NCBI GenBank assembly: GCA_964654855.1
Contig: CAZZJS010000001.1
Coordinates: 186,001 to 250,000 of the forward strand
From: JALZUV01 sp964654855
GTDB lineage: Bacteria; Pseudomonadota; Alphaproteobacteria; Rickettsiales; JALZUV01
Reading direction: 5' to 3'
Length of the DNA stretch: 64,000 bases
Shown here one piece after another: positions 33,445 through 41,450 of this stretch (position 1 is the first letter of the stretch; each line of letters opens with the position of its first letter). The notes beneath the pieces are model-generated. The model ran no database searches. It saw only the letters and a program-made list of their open reading frames with translations, and was not told the DNA's origin. The translations under genes were made by a program, and so were the position numbers.

Positions 33445-33979
33445 ATGGCAAGTCTGGTTCTTGGCGCGGTAGGTAGTGCTGGCGATGGGAACTCATACTA
33501 TCGGGGAACGCTTCGTTATACTGGATGAACGGGTTGTTAAACAGAGTGACTCTAGCGCCCTTATCGGTTTGCCGCGTGACTATCGTGCCGTTACGTTAGG
33601 CAGCACATTGGGGTAGGTGGATTCGGTCAGTTTTACCCATAGCGGTATTGGCCTCAAACCTTATGCTCCGGTACATGTGAAGGGTAAGCGCGATGCAACT
33701 GGGAACCTAGAAATCAATTGGGTTCGCCGCTCCCGTGCGGAAACGAACTGGCGCGATTTGATCGATGTTCCGTTGAATGAGCTTTCAGAAAGCTACGAGA
33801 TCGACATCTTAAACGGTGCCTCGGTGGTACGAACGCTTACCAGCTCAATACCACAAGCCACCTATAGCGAAGTCGATCAAATCAGTGATTTTGGTGCAAT
33901 ACAAACTAGCATCACATTACGTATTTATCAAATTTCTGGCACAATTGGCCGGGGTCATGCAGCACAGGTGAATCTATGA
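33445..33979 (+). pseudogene. GTA megatron g15-like remnant with large internal deletion
   Basis: The start MASLVLGAVGSA (33445-33480) is that of the g15 megatron tail protein (usually over 1,200 residues). The frame then changes, and from 33485 the text reads MGTHTIGERFVIL, LIGLPRDYRAVTLG, stop TAG at 33614, then PYAPVHVKGKRDATGNLEINWVRRSR and SYEIDILNGASVVRT, which is the C-terminal end of g15. About 1,000 codons are missing between the first 12 and the last 165. Both ends support the deletion model. Confidence 0.85.
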
Positions 33980-34018
33980 GGTTACTATTTGTTAATAATT
34001 ACATGCTATAAAAGTTGA

Positions 34019-34639
34019 ATGGTAGATTTTAGGAAGTTCAATCAAGATTATGCTGATTACTATCATGGTGATGAGAGCAAATTGGCGGGTATATATGCAG
34101 AACTACCTGATGTCCTGACTACATTATACATTAAGCGAGTAGGTTCTGCGGCAGAAACGTTGGCGCGTGATGCTGCAATAGGGGGTGCGCTTATAAAGAT
34201 GATTCCTAAAATTAAAGATCGTGCCGTCCCTTTAGAGAAGGAAGAACACAGCCTATCAAACTATTTAAATCGTGTTTTGATGAATAAGATGAACGATTAT
34301 TACAGAAAGCAAAAAAGGGAAAGCACGAAGTTTGAAGGATATGTCGAAAGAGTTAGTAAGTCGGCTGAAAACCCGATAGATGAAATTATATCTTTAGAAG
34401 GTAACGATTTATTACATGCTGAAATTGAAAAACTCCCTGAGACTCAAAAAATAGCCTTTAAAGAATATCACTTTCCCTATGAAAATGGTTGGGATAGAAA
34501 GCCTAGCTTTGATGATATTGCTGATAAGCTAGATATACCCGCCTCAACACTTAGAGTTGCTGCTAAGAAGGCGAGAGAGACTTTAGTAGAGAAAATGCAA
34601 ATGGCAGGTTTGTTAGAGGCTCCTCAGAGAGCAAAATAA
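34019..34639 (+). CDS. ECF-like sigma-70 family protein
   Basis: A 206-residue protein with a divergent region 2 (about 45-115, ending in NYLNRVLMNKMNDYYRKQKRES) and region 4 (about 135-195: EIEKLPETQKIAFKEYHFPYENG, FDDIADKLDIPASTLRVAAKKARETLV). No anti-sigma gene is adjacent. A TATAAA lies within 12 bases of the ATG, so the transcript may be leaderless. It stands between the GTA remnants and the fibre/lysis cassette, and a strong terminator follows. It might control the cassette, but that is a guess. Confidence 0.75.
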   Translation: MVDFRKFNQDYADYYHGDESKLAGIYAELPDVLTTLYIKRVGSAAETLARDAAIGGALIKMIPKIKDRAVPLEKEEHSLSNYLNRVLMNKMNDYYRKQKRESTKFEGYVERVSKSAENPIDEIISLEGNDLLHAEIEKLPETQKIAFKEYHFPYENGWDRKPSFDDIADKLDIPASTLRVAAKKARETLVEKMQMAGLLEAPQRAK

Positions 34640-34660
34640 TAAGACATGGGTAAATACCAG

Positions 34661-34695
34661 CCTCCTTTTAACTGTGGTTGAAAGGAGGTTTTTTT
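34661..34695 (+). terminator. Rho-independent terminator after sigma-like gene
   Basis: Perfect eight-base-pair stem CCTCCTTT / AAAGGAGG with a 12-base loop followed by seven T. Confidence 0.85.
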
Positions 34696-34724
34696 ATGCC
34701 TGAATTTTAAAAAAGGAAACCATT

Positions 34725-35432
34725 ATGAACCAAACATCTAAACTTCAACTTCCCTATATTCTCACCGCGCAGGCGCAAAAAGAAGTGACGCATAATGATG
34801 CGCTCAACCTGTTGGATATGTTTACCCGTCCTGTCGTGCAGGAGGTTAATGTTAACACACCACCATCCTCTCCAACGGTAGGTGATTGTTATATTGTAGG
34901 CGATGCGCCGACGGATGATTTTATCGGGCAGGAAAATAGCATTACTTGCTACACCCAAAATGGCTGGCTATTTGCGTCCGCTTTTAAATGGTTGGATGTG
35001 GTCAATGCGGCTGACCAAACGCGCTATGTGTTTGATGGCTCCGCTTGGGTTCCTTTCGGATTAATCATGCAAGATAATGGCGAATATTTGCGCGTGGAGC
35101 GTTTGGCCGAAACGGTTACGCTTTCAGGCGCATCAATCGATACGAGCATCCAAATTCCTAACCGTGCGACAGTGTTTGCCGTGAATGCTCGTGTCACGAC
35201 TGCTGTGACGGGTGCAACGAGTTTCGATATCGGCGTGAGCGGCGATACTGCCCGTTACGGCGATGATATCGGCATCGCTCTTGATACGACCAATATCGGC
35301 ATCACCCAGCACCCCCAAGGCTATTACGCCGATACATCCATCACCTTCACCGCCAATGGTGGCAGTTTTAGCGGCGGTGTAGTTGAGCTTTCGATTCAGT
35401 ATCTTTCCACTCGTGGCGCGTGGCACTTCTAA
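34725..35432 (+). CDS. DUF2793 phage tail/fibre-type protein
   Basis: A 235-residue protein. Residues 8-110 form the DUF2793 domain (LPYILTAQAQKEVTHNDALNLLDMF, TYxxGWLFASAFKW-like core, RYVFDGSAWVPF), found in alphaproteobacterial phages and GTA-type regions. The second half is beta-rich and Gly/Thr-rich, as in fibre tips (SFDIGVSGDTARYGDDIGIAL). SD AAAAGGA precedes the ATG. It is the first gene of a four-gene cassette ending in an endolysin. It shows no decay. Confidence 0.85.
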   Translation: MNQTSKLQLPYILTAQAQKEVTHNDALNLLDMFTRPVVQEVNVNTPPSSPTVGDCYIVGDAPTDDFIGQENSITCYTQNGWLFASAFKWLDVVNAADQTRYVFDGSAWVPFGLIMQDNGEYLRVERLAETVTLSGASIDTSIQIPNRATVFAVNARVTTAVTGATSFDIGVSGDTARYGDDIGIALDTTNIGITQHPQGYYADTSITFTANGGSFSGGVVELSIQYLSTRGAWHF

Positions 35433-35449
35433 TGACAGGAAGGCGTATT

Positions 35450-35695
35450 ATGGGGGAAGAGGATATTAAACGTATCGTCGCGCAATCGGTGGAAGAAACA
35501 CTGGGTAATTTAGGCTTCACCCCTGACAGCCCGCATGAGGTACAAGCCGATCAAATCTATCTCCGCAAAGCGCGCCAAGGCAATGACGAAGTTGCCAAAT
35601 GGGCGAAGCGTTCCATTCTAGGTGTGGCGTTTTCAGGACTTTGTTTGGCCACGTGGGAGGGGATTAAACATCTTATTAATGGAGGAAGTTTATGA
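35450..35695 (+). CDS. DUF6127-like small membrane protein
   Basis: The start at 35450 (MGEEDIKRIVAQ) is preceded by SD AGGAAGG; the frame is open further upstream into the preceding gene. The 81 residues contain a VEETLGNLGF motif, a conserved RKARQGNDEVAKWAKRSIL segment and one membrane helix near the C-terminus. The layout resembles DUF6127 proteins beside holin and lysozyme genes in alphaproteobacterial prophages. Overlap with the holin gene is four bases. Confidence 0.7.
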   Translation: MGEEDIKRIVAQSVEETLGNLGFTPDSPHEVQADQIYLRKARQGNDEVAKWAKRSILGVAFSGLCLATWEGIKHLINGGSL

Positions 35696-36138
35696 TAACG
35701 GTCATTAGTTCACTCGTCGGATTTATCAGTGCGGCCTTTCCTGATATTTTAAAGCTCTTACGTGATCATCAAGATCGCAAACATGAATTGCGAATTTTGG
35801 AGTTACAGATGCAGCAGCAAGCGCAAGGCCATGCTGAGCGTTTAGAAGAGATTCACGCCCAAGCTGATATTGCAGAGGTGGGTGCTATCTATCAAACCTA
35901 TCAAACTAACATCGAATGGGTCGATGCGCTCAATGGTACGGTACGGCCTGTGCTCGCCTATGCGCTTTTTGTGCTTTATGGATCAGTCAAATTATTGCAA
36001 TTCGCGCTCCTGCCCGAAGCGCCTTTGCCGTGGCAGGTGGAAGGCTTATGGAATGTGGAAGATCAAGCCATTTTTGCAGGCATTATCAGTTTCTATTACG
36101 GCCAACGCGCGATGAGTAAATTTCGAGCAGGGTTATGA
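35692..36138 (+). CDS. Putative 3TM-type holin
   Basis: A 148-residue protein with membrane helices at about 2-18, 85-104 and 124-138 and a charged coiled-coil region between (RKHELRILELQMQQQAQGHAERL). The pattern NGTVRPVLAYALF and the final FYYGQRAM match alphaproteobacterial 3TM-type phage holins that open the inner membrane for the endolysin. It overlaps the genes on either side by four bases. Confidence 0.75.
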   Translation: MITVISSLVGFISAAFPDILKLLRDHQDRKHELRILELQMQQQAQGHAERLEEIHAQADIAEVGAIYQTYQTNIEWVDALNGTVRPVLAYALFVLYGSVKLLQFALLPEAPLPWQVEGLWNVEDQAIFAGIISFYYGQRAMSKFRAGL

Positions 36139-36569
36139 AGCTCTCCTTCACAGGTCTTCGGCTTATTCAACATTTTGAGGGATTTGAGCCGCAGCTTTAT
36201 CGTGATGCGGCAGGGTATTGGACCATCGGTTATGGGCATTTGGTGCGTGAAAGGGAGAGCTTCCGTAACGGCATTACGCAAGCACAGGCGACGCAGTTAT
36301 TACAGCAAGATGTGCGCGTGGCGGAACGTGCTGTTAGTCGTTTAATTAAAGTGCCGCTTACTCAATCGCAATTCGATGCGTTAGTGAGTTTTACCTTTAA
36401 TTTAGGTTCCGGTGCCTTACAGCGTTCGACACTTAGGCGAAAAGTGAATGGGTATTACCATCAGGAAGTGCCTTCCGAATTTTTACGTTGGGTTTGGGCA
36501 GGGGGACGAAAATTAAAAGAGTTGTTGCGTCGGCGACAAGCGGAGGCGGCGCTTTATAAGCAAGCTTAG
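36135..36569 (+). CDS. Phage endolysin, GH24 lysozyme
   Basis: A 144-residue T4-type lysozyme with catalytic Glu15, Asp24 and Thr30 (HFEGFEPQLYRD, WTIGYGH) at the same spacing as T4 E11/D20/T26. The FDALVSFTFNLGSGALQRSTLRRKVN segment and the closing RRRQAEAALY are family features. No signal peptide, so it needs the upstream holin. Complete and apparently functional. Its stop overlaps the convergent OmpA-type gene by four bases. Confidence 0.93.
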   Translation: MKLSFTGLRLIQHFEGFEPQLYRDAAGYWTIGYGHLVRERESFRNGITQAQATQLLQQDVRVAERAVSRLIKVPLTQSQFDALVSFTFNLGSGALQRSTLRRKVNGYYHQEVPSEFLRWVWAGGRKLKELLRRRQAEAALYKQA

Positions 36570-37792
36570 AATCTCTCTAATGTTGTTGTAATGGACTCGC
36601 CAGTAGTAGCTGCAGGTGCTTTTGAGAATGCATCCGTATTGCTTACTTCAGGCGCTGCACCAATCGAATTGAATAATTCTTTTACTTCATTTGTAGGATA
36701 ATGTTTTTGATCTAATGCCATTTCTTCAATTTTACCGGATTTGTTGAGTAAACCTAATTCAATATTGTTCAGGTCTTGTCCTTCTGGGACTTGAATTGTA
36801 GCTAATCGATGTATCTTTCCGTCTTGGCCTAACACTTCAGCGTGAATCTGGTTGTTATCAAAGTCGCTGACGAAGGTTCCTCTATGAAAATCTTTGTCAT
36901 TTTTGAGAGTGAAGCGGATATTCTGGAGAGTTTCCTGATCGACTTGTTGATAATCAATTCGAACTGTTTTTGTGATATCATCAGAAATTGCTAATGTTGC
37001 AGTACCATTAACGATTGCGTAATGCGGGTTTTGTGTCTCAAGCTGTTTTTTGAACGTGTTAGAGAGTGAGGGGGATACAACGACATCCCGTGCTGAGTTT
37101 TCATTAACTTCGAGGATGTGCTCAGTATGACGAGCTTGATTGACCGCCTTTTCATTATAATGGAAGTGGACTTCAACAGAACGATTGCTTTCCATTTCAA
37201 TATTATCTTTTGTGGGGACGAGTAAATTTTCTTCCCCTGTACCAAAGCTATGAATTCGTATCCGTTCCTCAGGGTTAGAGATTCCCGCTGCTTTTAGCTC
37301 AGTTAAAAGGTGTTTATGTGTATTGTTAGCTCGTCTTTCGGATAAGTCTTGGTTATATGCTTGTGAGCCTTGAGTATCTGTATGTCCCTCGACTGAGATG
37401 TTGGTATCAGGGTTCTTTACAAGAAATTCAATGATAGGGGCCAGAGAAGTTCTATCAGTATTGTCTAATTGGTCACCATCTGTGGGGAATGTTATAGTGC
37501 TTTTGCCCGAATAAGGCTCGGGTAATATAACAGGGCGTCCCATAAATTTATGTAGCTCACTTCCTTTTTCAAGTGTTTGATAAACTCTTTTGCGATCGTT
37601 TGTTTCTTCAACGACTCTTGTACTTGAAAGTTTGTTAAAAGAGATAGCATCAGAGTGTGAGTTGCGAGGGTTTGTACGATCATTAGGTGTCTTGTTGGAA
37701 GGAGGATTGTCTCCAATACTATTTCGGAGGTTAGATAGTAAGTCATCCGACACTAAGTTTTTAAAATTTATATTCGTAAAATCCAACGCCAA
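36566..37792 (-). CDS. OmpA-like peptidoglycan-binding domain protein without signal peptide
   Basis: A roughly 408-residue protein. Residues about 100-225 form an OmpA C-terminal domain (PTDGDQLDNTDRTSLAPIIEFL, ISVEGHTDTQGSQAYNQDLSERRA, IRIHSFGTGEENLLVP, ESNRSVEVHFHY). No signal peptide is visible in front of it. The region after 230 is unassigned and beta-rich. A TTG at 37792 placed seven bases after SD AGGAG is the best start; the frame is open to 37807, but that codon overlaps the SD. Lack of export signal is odd for an OmpA domain. Confidence 0.75.
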   Translation of the reverse strand: MALDFTNINFKNLVSDDLLSNLRNSIGDNPPSNKTPNDRTNPRNSHSDAISFNKLSSTRVVEETNDRKRVYQTLEKGSELHKFMGRPVILPEPYSGKSTITFPTDGDQLDNTDRTSLAPIIEFLVKNPDTNISVEGHTDTQGSQAYNQDLSERRANNTHKHLLTELKAAGISNPEERIRIHSFGTGEENLLVPTKDNIEMESNRSVEVHFHYNEKAVNQARHTEHILEVNENSARDVVVSPSLSNTFKKQLETQNPHYAIVNGTATLAISDDITKTVRIDYQQVDQETLQNIRFTLKNDKDFHRGTFVSDFDNNQIHAEVLGQDGKIHRLATIQVPEGQDLNNIELGLLNKSGKIEEMALDQKHYPTNEVKELFNSIGAAPEVSNTDAFSKAPAATTGESITTTLERF

Positions 37793-37816
37793 TGCGGCTC
37801 TCCTCAAATAATTAAC

Positions 37817-37830
37817 ATATATTAATATAT
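37817..37830. promoter_or_regulatory. 14-base AT palindrome upstream of OmpA-domain gene
   Basis: ATATATTAATATAT is a perfect palindrome about 25 bases upstream of the TTG start and close to the SD. It could be an operator or simply AT-rich promoter sequence. Confidence 0.3.
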
Positions 37831-37865
37831 AGGAGGATTGTTTCAGAATTATTACAAAAATGTAG

Positions 37866-39095
37866 CTATAGCGCCAAAAATCGGGCGTAATCGACCTCTG
37901 TTAGGCGCGTTTTGAGGAGGCTGGTGCCATCTTCATTCATTTTATCTTCGATGACTTCTGCATGTTCGTGTAGCCATGCGCGTTGTTTTCCATCTTTGGG
38001 CTCAAGTTCAATATGGTAGATGTCGTAGCCTAAAATATCTTGCAAAATTTCATCTATTTCTTCGAGTAACTCATCAATACCTTCGCCGGTTAGGGCAGAA
38101 ATGCCATGGCCATCCTCTTGTACTTCAGGCATGATATCAATTTTATTGAGCACTTCTAATACTGGTTTTTCCTCATCGCCCAAAAGCTCGGTGATGATGG
38201 TATCGACTTCGTCTTTTTGCGTTTCCGTATCATCGTCTGACACATCACGAATATGTAAGAGTAAATCCGCTTCGACCACTTCTTCCAATGTCGCGCGGAA
38301 AGCGGCGATGAGTTCAGTGGGCAGGTTTGAGATGAACCCTACCGTATCGGAGAGGATAATTTCCAAACCTGAGGGAAGTTTTAGTAAGCGCAGGGTAGGG
38401 TCGAGTGTGGCAAATACTTGATCTTCTACTAGCACATCCGCATCGGTTAGGCGGTTAAAGAGTGTTGATTTACCTGCATTCGTATAGCCGACCAGCGCGA
38501 CAATCGGGTAAGGAATCTTGCGGCGGCTTTCGCGTTGTAAGCGCCGTGTACGGGTGACTTGCTCAAGCTGTTTTTTGAGCTTTACGATACGGTCATTCAA
38601 CATCCGGCGGTCAGATTCAATCTGTGTTTCACCGGGGCCACCCATAAAACCGGCTCCACCGCGTTGACGCTCTAAGTGAGTCCAGCTACGTACGAGGCGG
38701 CTTTTTTGGTAATTGAGAGAAGCGAGCTCTACCTGAAGCGTTCCCTCTTTAGTGCGGGCGCGTTCACCGAAAATTTCCAAAATTAAGGCCGTGCGGTCAA
38801 TCACTTTGCAGCCCCAAGCTTTCTCCAAATTACGCTGTTGAATAGGGGTGAGTACCGTATCCACAATAATCAAATTTAAATGACGACTGCCAATTTCATC
38901 TCCTAAGTTTTCAACCGTACCTTTGCCGAATAGAGTGCTTGGGCGTTTCTCTCGTAAATTTACCTGACGTACATATTCTGGCTCTAATGCAATGGCATTG
39001 GCCAAGCCAATAGCTTCACCCTCACGATTTTCCATTGAGCGCTTTTCGCGCCCAGGTTCATAAGGGATGACAATGCCAGATCGAAGACTGCCCAT
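37866..39095 (-). CDS. hflX: GTPase HflX
   Basis: HflX is a ribosome-binding GTPase that rescues or splits stalled ribosomes. The 409-residue protein has the HflX N-terminal domain (RPSTLFGKGTVENLGDEI, LTPIQQRNLEKAWGCKVIDRTALIL), the GGPGETQIESDRR region before the coiled coil, the G1 motif GYTNAGKST, G2/G3 FATLDPT and LSDTVGFI, and G4 NKID. It starts 9 bases after hfq, the classic hfq-hflX arrangement. Confidence 0.95.
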   Translation of the reverse strand: MGSLRSGIVIPYEPGREKRSMENREGEAIGLANAIALEPEYVRQVNLREKRPSTLFGKGTVENLGDEIGSRHLNLIIVDTVLTPIQQRNLEKAWGCKVIDRTALILEIFGERARTKEGTLQVELASLNYQKSRLVRSWTHLERQRGGAGFMGGPGETQIESDRRMLNDRIVKLKKQLEQVTRTRRLQRESRRKIPYPIVALVGYTNAGKSTLFNRLTDADVLVEDQVFATLDPTLRLLKLPSGLEIILSDTVGFISNLPTELIAAFRATLEEVVEADLLLHIRDVSDDDTETQKDEVDTIITELLGDEEKPVLEVLNKIDIMPEVQEDGHGISALTGEGIDELLEEIDEILQDILGYDIYHIELEPKDGKQRAWLHEHAEVIEDKMNEDGTSLLKTRLTEVDYARFLAL

Positions 39096-39104
39096 TAAGT
39101 TGGG

Positions 39105-39392
39105 CTATACGCTTTCAGGGATGCCCTGAATCTCGTCTGTATATTCTGAAGTTTCTGCGTCGTCGCCTTCATAGAAAGTAACTGGGCCAGCGGGTACCAC
39201 TGTCGCGATGGAATGCTTGTAAACAAGCTGCATTTGTGGGCCACGGCGCAAAGTGAGGCTGAAATTATCAAAGCCAGTAATGTTACCTTGCAGCTTAACA
39301 CCGCTCACTAAAAAGACTGTCACAGGGACTTTCTTTTTGCGTAAAGTATTAAGGAAAACGTCTTGAATATTTTGGTTTTTATCGTTGCTCAT
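39105..39392 (-). CDS. hfq: RNA chaperone Hfq
   Basis: Hfq is an Sm-like hexamer that pairs small RNAs with mRNAs. Start at 39392 (MSNDKNQNIQDVFLN) gives 95 residues and has SD AAGAGGG; the frame extends 13 codons further without support. Sm1 motif is VFLVSGVKLQGNITGFDNFSL, Sm2 is YKHSIATVVP. The acidic tail is typical of alphaproteobacterial Hfq. Confidence 0.95.
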   Translation of the reverse strand: MSNDKNQNIQDVFLNTLRKKKVPVTVFLVSGVKLQGNITGFDNFSLTLRRGPQMQLVYKHSIATVVPAGPVTFYEGDDAETSEYTDEIQGIPESV

Positions 39393-39490
39393 TTTTCTTG
39401 CCCTCTTAGGGGGGTTATTATTTTTTCGCACTATAGTGGCTAAAAGCCTAAAATAAAATGAAAAATTTGGAAGATACAGTTTGAGCCTTG

Positions 39491-40249
39491 TTAAGCGGCG
39501 CGCGTAAAGATGCGTTCTGCATCGCTGCTAAGGTCTTCATCAAGGCGGTAATTAGCTTCCACAAAGCTTTCTAGCGGTTTTTTGGAGGTAAGAAGGTGGC
39601 GAGTCATCATGCCACGCGCACGTTTCGCAAATAAGCCTACCACCTTCAATTCATTGCCTTTTATCTCCTTAAAGACAGGTGTGACGAGTTTGCCATTCAG
39701 CTTTTTGGTATTCACTGCTTTGAAATATTCATTCGAAGCGAGATTGATAATCGTATCCGATCCGCTCGCTTCTAGCTCTTTATTTAGTAGTTCCGTAATT
39801 TGATCGCCCCAGAACTCATAAAGGTTCTTGCCACGTGTATTTTGCAGTTTTGTCCCCATTTCTAAACGGTAAGGCTGCATCAAGTCAAACGGGCGTAGTA
39901 ATCCATAAAGGCCAGATAAAATACGCAGATGCTTTTGTGCATTCTGTAACGAAGCTTTATCAAACTGGTCAATATCTAGCCCGTCATATACATCGCCTTT
40001 AAAGCTGAAGATGCACGGGCGCGCATTATCTTTCGTAAAAGGTGTTTGAAAGCCTTGATAGCGCTCATGATTCAGGCAGCCTAGCTTTTCGCTAATTTTC
40101 ATCAGTTGGCTAATATCCTCAGCCGATTTTGTTGCCATGAGTTCGGCAAGCTCTTGCGTATGCTCAAGCAATTGGGGTTGCGTTGGCGTGATAGCTGGAT
40201 AGCTCGCATTTTCTTCAAGTGTCTTGCTGGGTGAAAGCAGAATAATCAT
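39491..40249 (-). CDS. yaaA: Peroxide stress protein YaaA (DUF328)
   Basis: YaaA limits free iron damage during peroxide stress in E. coli. The 252-residue protein starts at 40249 (MIILLSPSKTL), as in homologues; three residues further upstream are possible. Family motifs are LSPSKTL, FKGDVYDGLD, LSGLYGLLRPFD, NLYEFWGD, NLASNEYFKAV, KRARGMMTRH. The gene is complete. Confidence 0.92.
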   Translation of the reverse strand: MIILLSPSKTLEENASYPAITPTQPQLLEHTQELAELMATKSAEDISQLMKISEKLGCLNHERYQGFQTPFTKDNARPCIFSFKGDVYDGLDIDQFDKASLQNAQKHLRILSGLYGLLRPFDLMQPYRLEMGTKLQNTRGKNLYEFWGDQITELLNKELEASGSDTIINLASNEYFKAVNTKKLNGKLVTPVFKEIKGNELKVVGLFAKRARGMMTRHLLTSKKPLESFVEANYRLDEDLSSDAERIFTRAA

Positions 40250-40283
40250 AGTGTTCATTTCGCAGTTGAATTACATTGCCTCT

Positions 40284-41450
40284 ATGAATAGCAAATTACA
40301 GCTATCTGGCACGCTTTTTTTATCCAGCTTGCTGGTGATTTTTCTTTCAGCCTTCTATTGGTTGGAAGAGGTGAAGCCGCATAAACTAATCTTTTATGGA
40401 ATGTTTGCGAGTTTTGCTGTGATTGCCTTTCGCCAAAAATGGAACTTAGCCATTTGGCGTGAAGGGGTAGGTAAGGCGCTGCTATGCTACCTGCTTTATC
40501 AAGTTGCGAGTCTTGGTTGGAGCTCGATATTCTCCGGTGAGGAGTTAGGTGAAGTGATTCGCAAATCAGTGCTAACGTTAGGCTTTGTGTTGGTCGCCGC
40601 AATGAGTTTGCGGGATGTGACATGTGAAGGATTGATGAAAGTGATCACTGGTTTGATGGTGATTGCCGCTATTAGCGCGAGCTTGACGATGGCTTGGGCG
40701 GATATTTCTTCGATGCCAATGGGGCGTTTGATAGGCTATGGCCGTGCGTTAAATGCCAATCAATCTGGCACCTTATATGGGCTGTCGCTGGTTCCTGCTC
40801 TTTGGTTGATGCTAGAATCAAAACAGAAGCGACGATTGTTACCAGCGCTTTGCTGGATATCTCTTTTAGTCGCCTTGCTGCTGACGCAAAGTCGAGGAGC
40901 TTGGCTGGCTGCAATAGCTGGGCAGGGGGTGTTGTTGTTATTGCATCCGGCTCTTTCCGGAAAAAAAATTCTCTCGATGGGAATAGTGGCTGTTTTTGCT
41001 ATCTTTGTTGCTGGGTTCGCGATTGATTGGAGTAGTATCATCGAACGATTAGATGGGTATCGTCTCTTTATTTGGAACTATGCACTGGCCGATGGGTGGA
41101 GCCAAGCACCACTAACGGGGCTTGGATATCGTACGCCGTTTGAACTTACTTTGCCTTATGGTGAAACGATCTATCAAACTCATAGTATTTACGTCGCTGC
41201 GCTTTATCAGGGTGGAGTGGTTGGCTTGGTGACACTGCTGGCTTTATTTGCTTTTGCGGGGCAAGCCCTATGGAAATCCCAACAATTGCCAGAAGCACGC
41301 TTGATGTTGGCGTTACTTTCTAATGCTTTCATCTTCGGCGCGGTAGATTATGATATCCTATTGGTGAATTCTGCGTTGCAATGGCCTCTTTTTTGGATGC
41401 CTGTTGCGGGTGCCCTTGCCATCGTGATGCGATCGAGTAAAAGAGCCTAA
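40284..41450 (+). CDS. O-antigen ligase/polymerase family membrane protein (Wzy/WaaL type)
   Basis: A 388-residue integral membrane protein with 10-12 predicted helices and the family's large periplasmic loop containing GLGYRTPFELTLPYGETIYQTHSIYVAALYQGG (the H of TxHSxY is a typical catalytic/binding residue). Such proteins polymerise or ligate O-antigen on the periplasmic face. It overlaps the downstream GT4 gene by one base (TAATG). Start at 40284 chosen because the preceding frame is not hydrophobic. Exact role is not decidable. Confidence 0.8.
   Translation: MNSKLQLSGTLFLSSLLVIFLSAFYWLEEVKPHKLIFYGMFASFAVIAFRQKWNLAIWREGVGKALLCYLLYQVASLGWSSIFSGEELGEVIRKSVLTLGFVLVAAMSLRDVTCEGLMKVITGLMVIAAISASLTMAWADISSMPMGRLIGYGRALNANQSGTLYGLSLVPALWLMLESKQKRRLLPALCWISLLVALLLTQSRGAWLAAIAGQGVLLLLHPALSGKKILSMGIVAVFAIFVAGFAIDWSSIIERLDGYRLFIWNYALADGWSQAPLTGLGYRTPFELTLPYGETIYQTHSIYVAALYQGGVVGLVTLLALFAFAGQALWKSQQLPEARLMLALLSNAFIFGAVDYDILLVNSALQWPLFWMPVAGALAIVMRSSKRA

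Noticed and set aside
21832..36569. A complete prophage.
   Set aside because: No integrase, terminase, portal, repressor or attachment sites could be seen, and several structural genes are broken.
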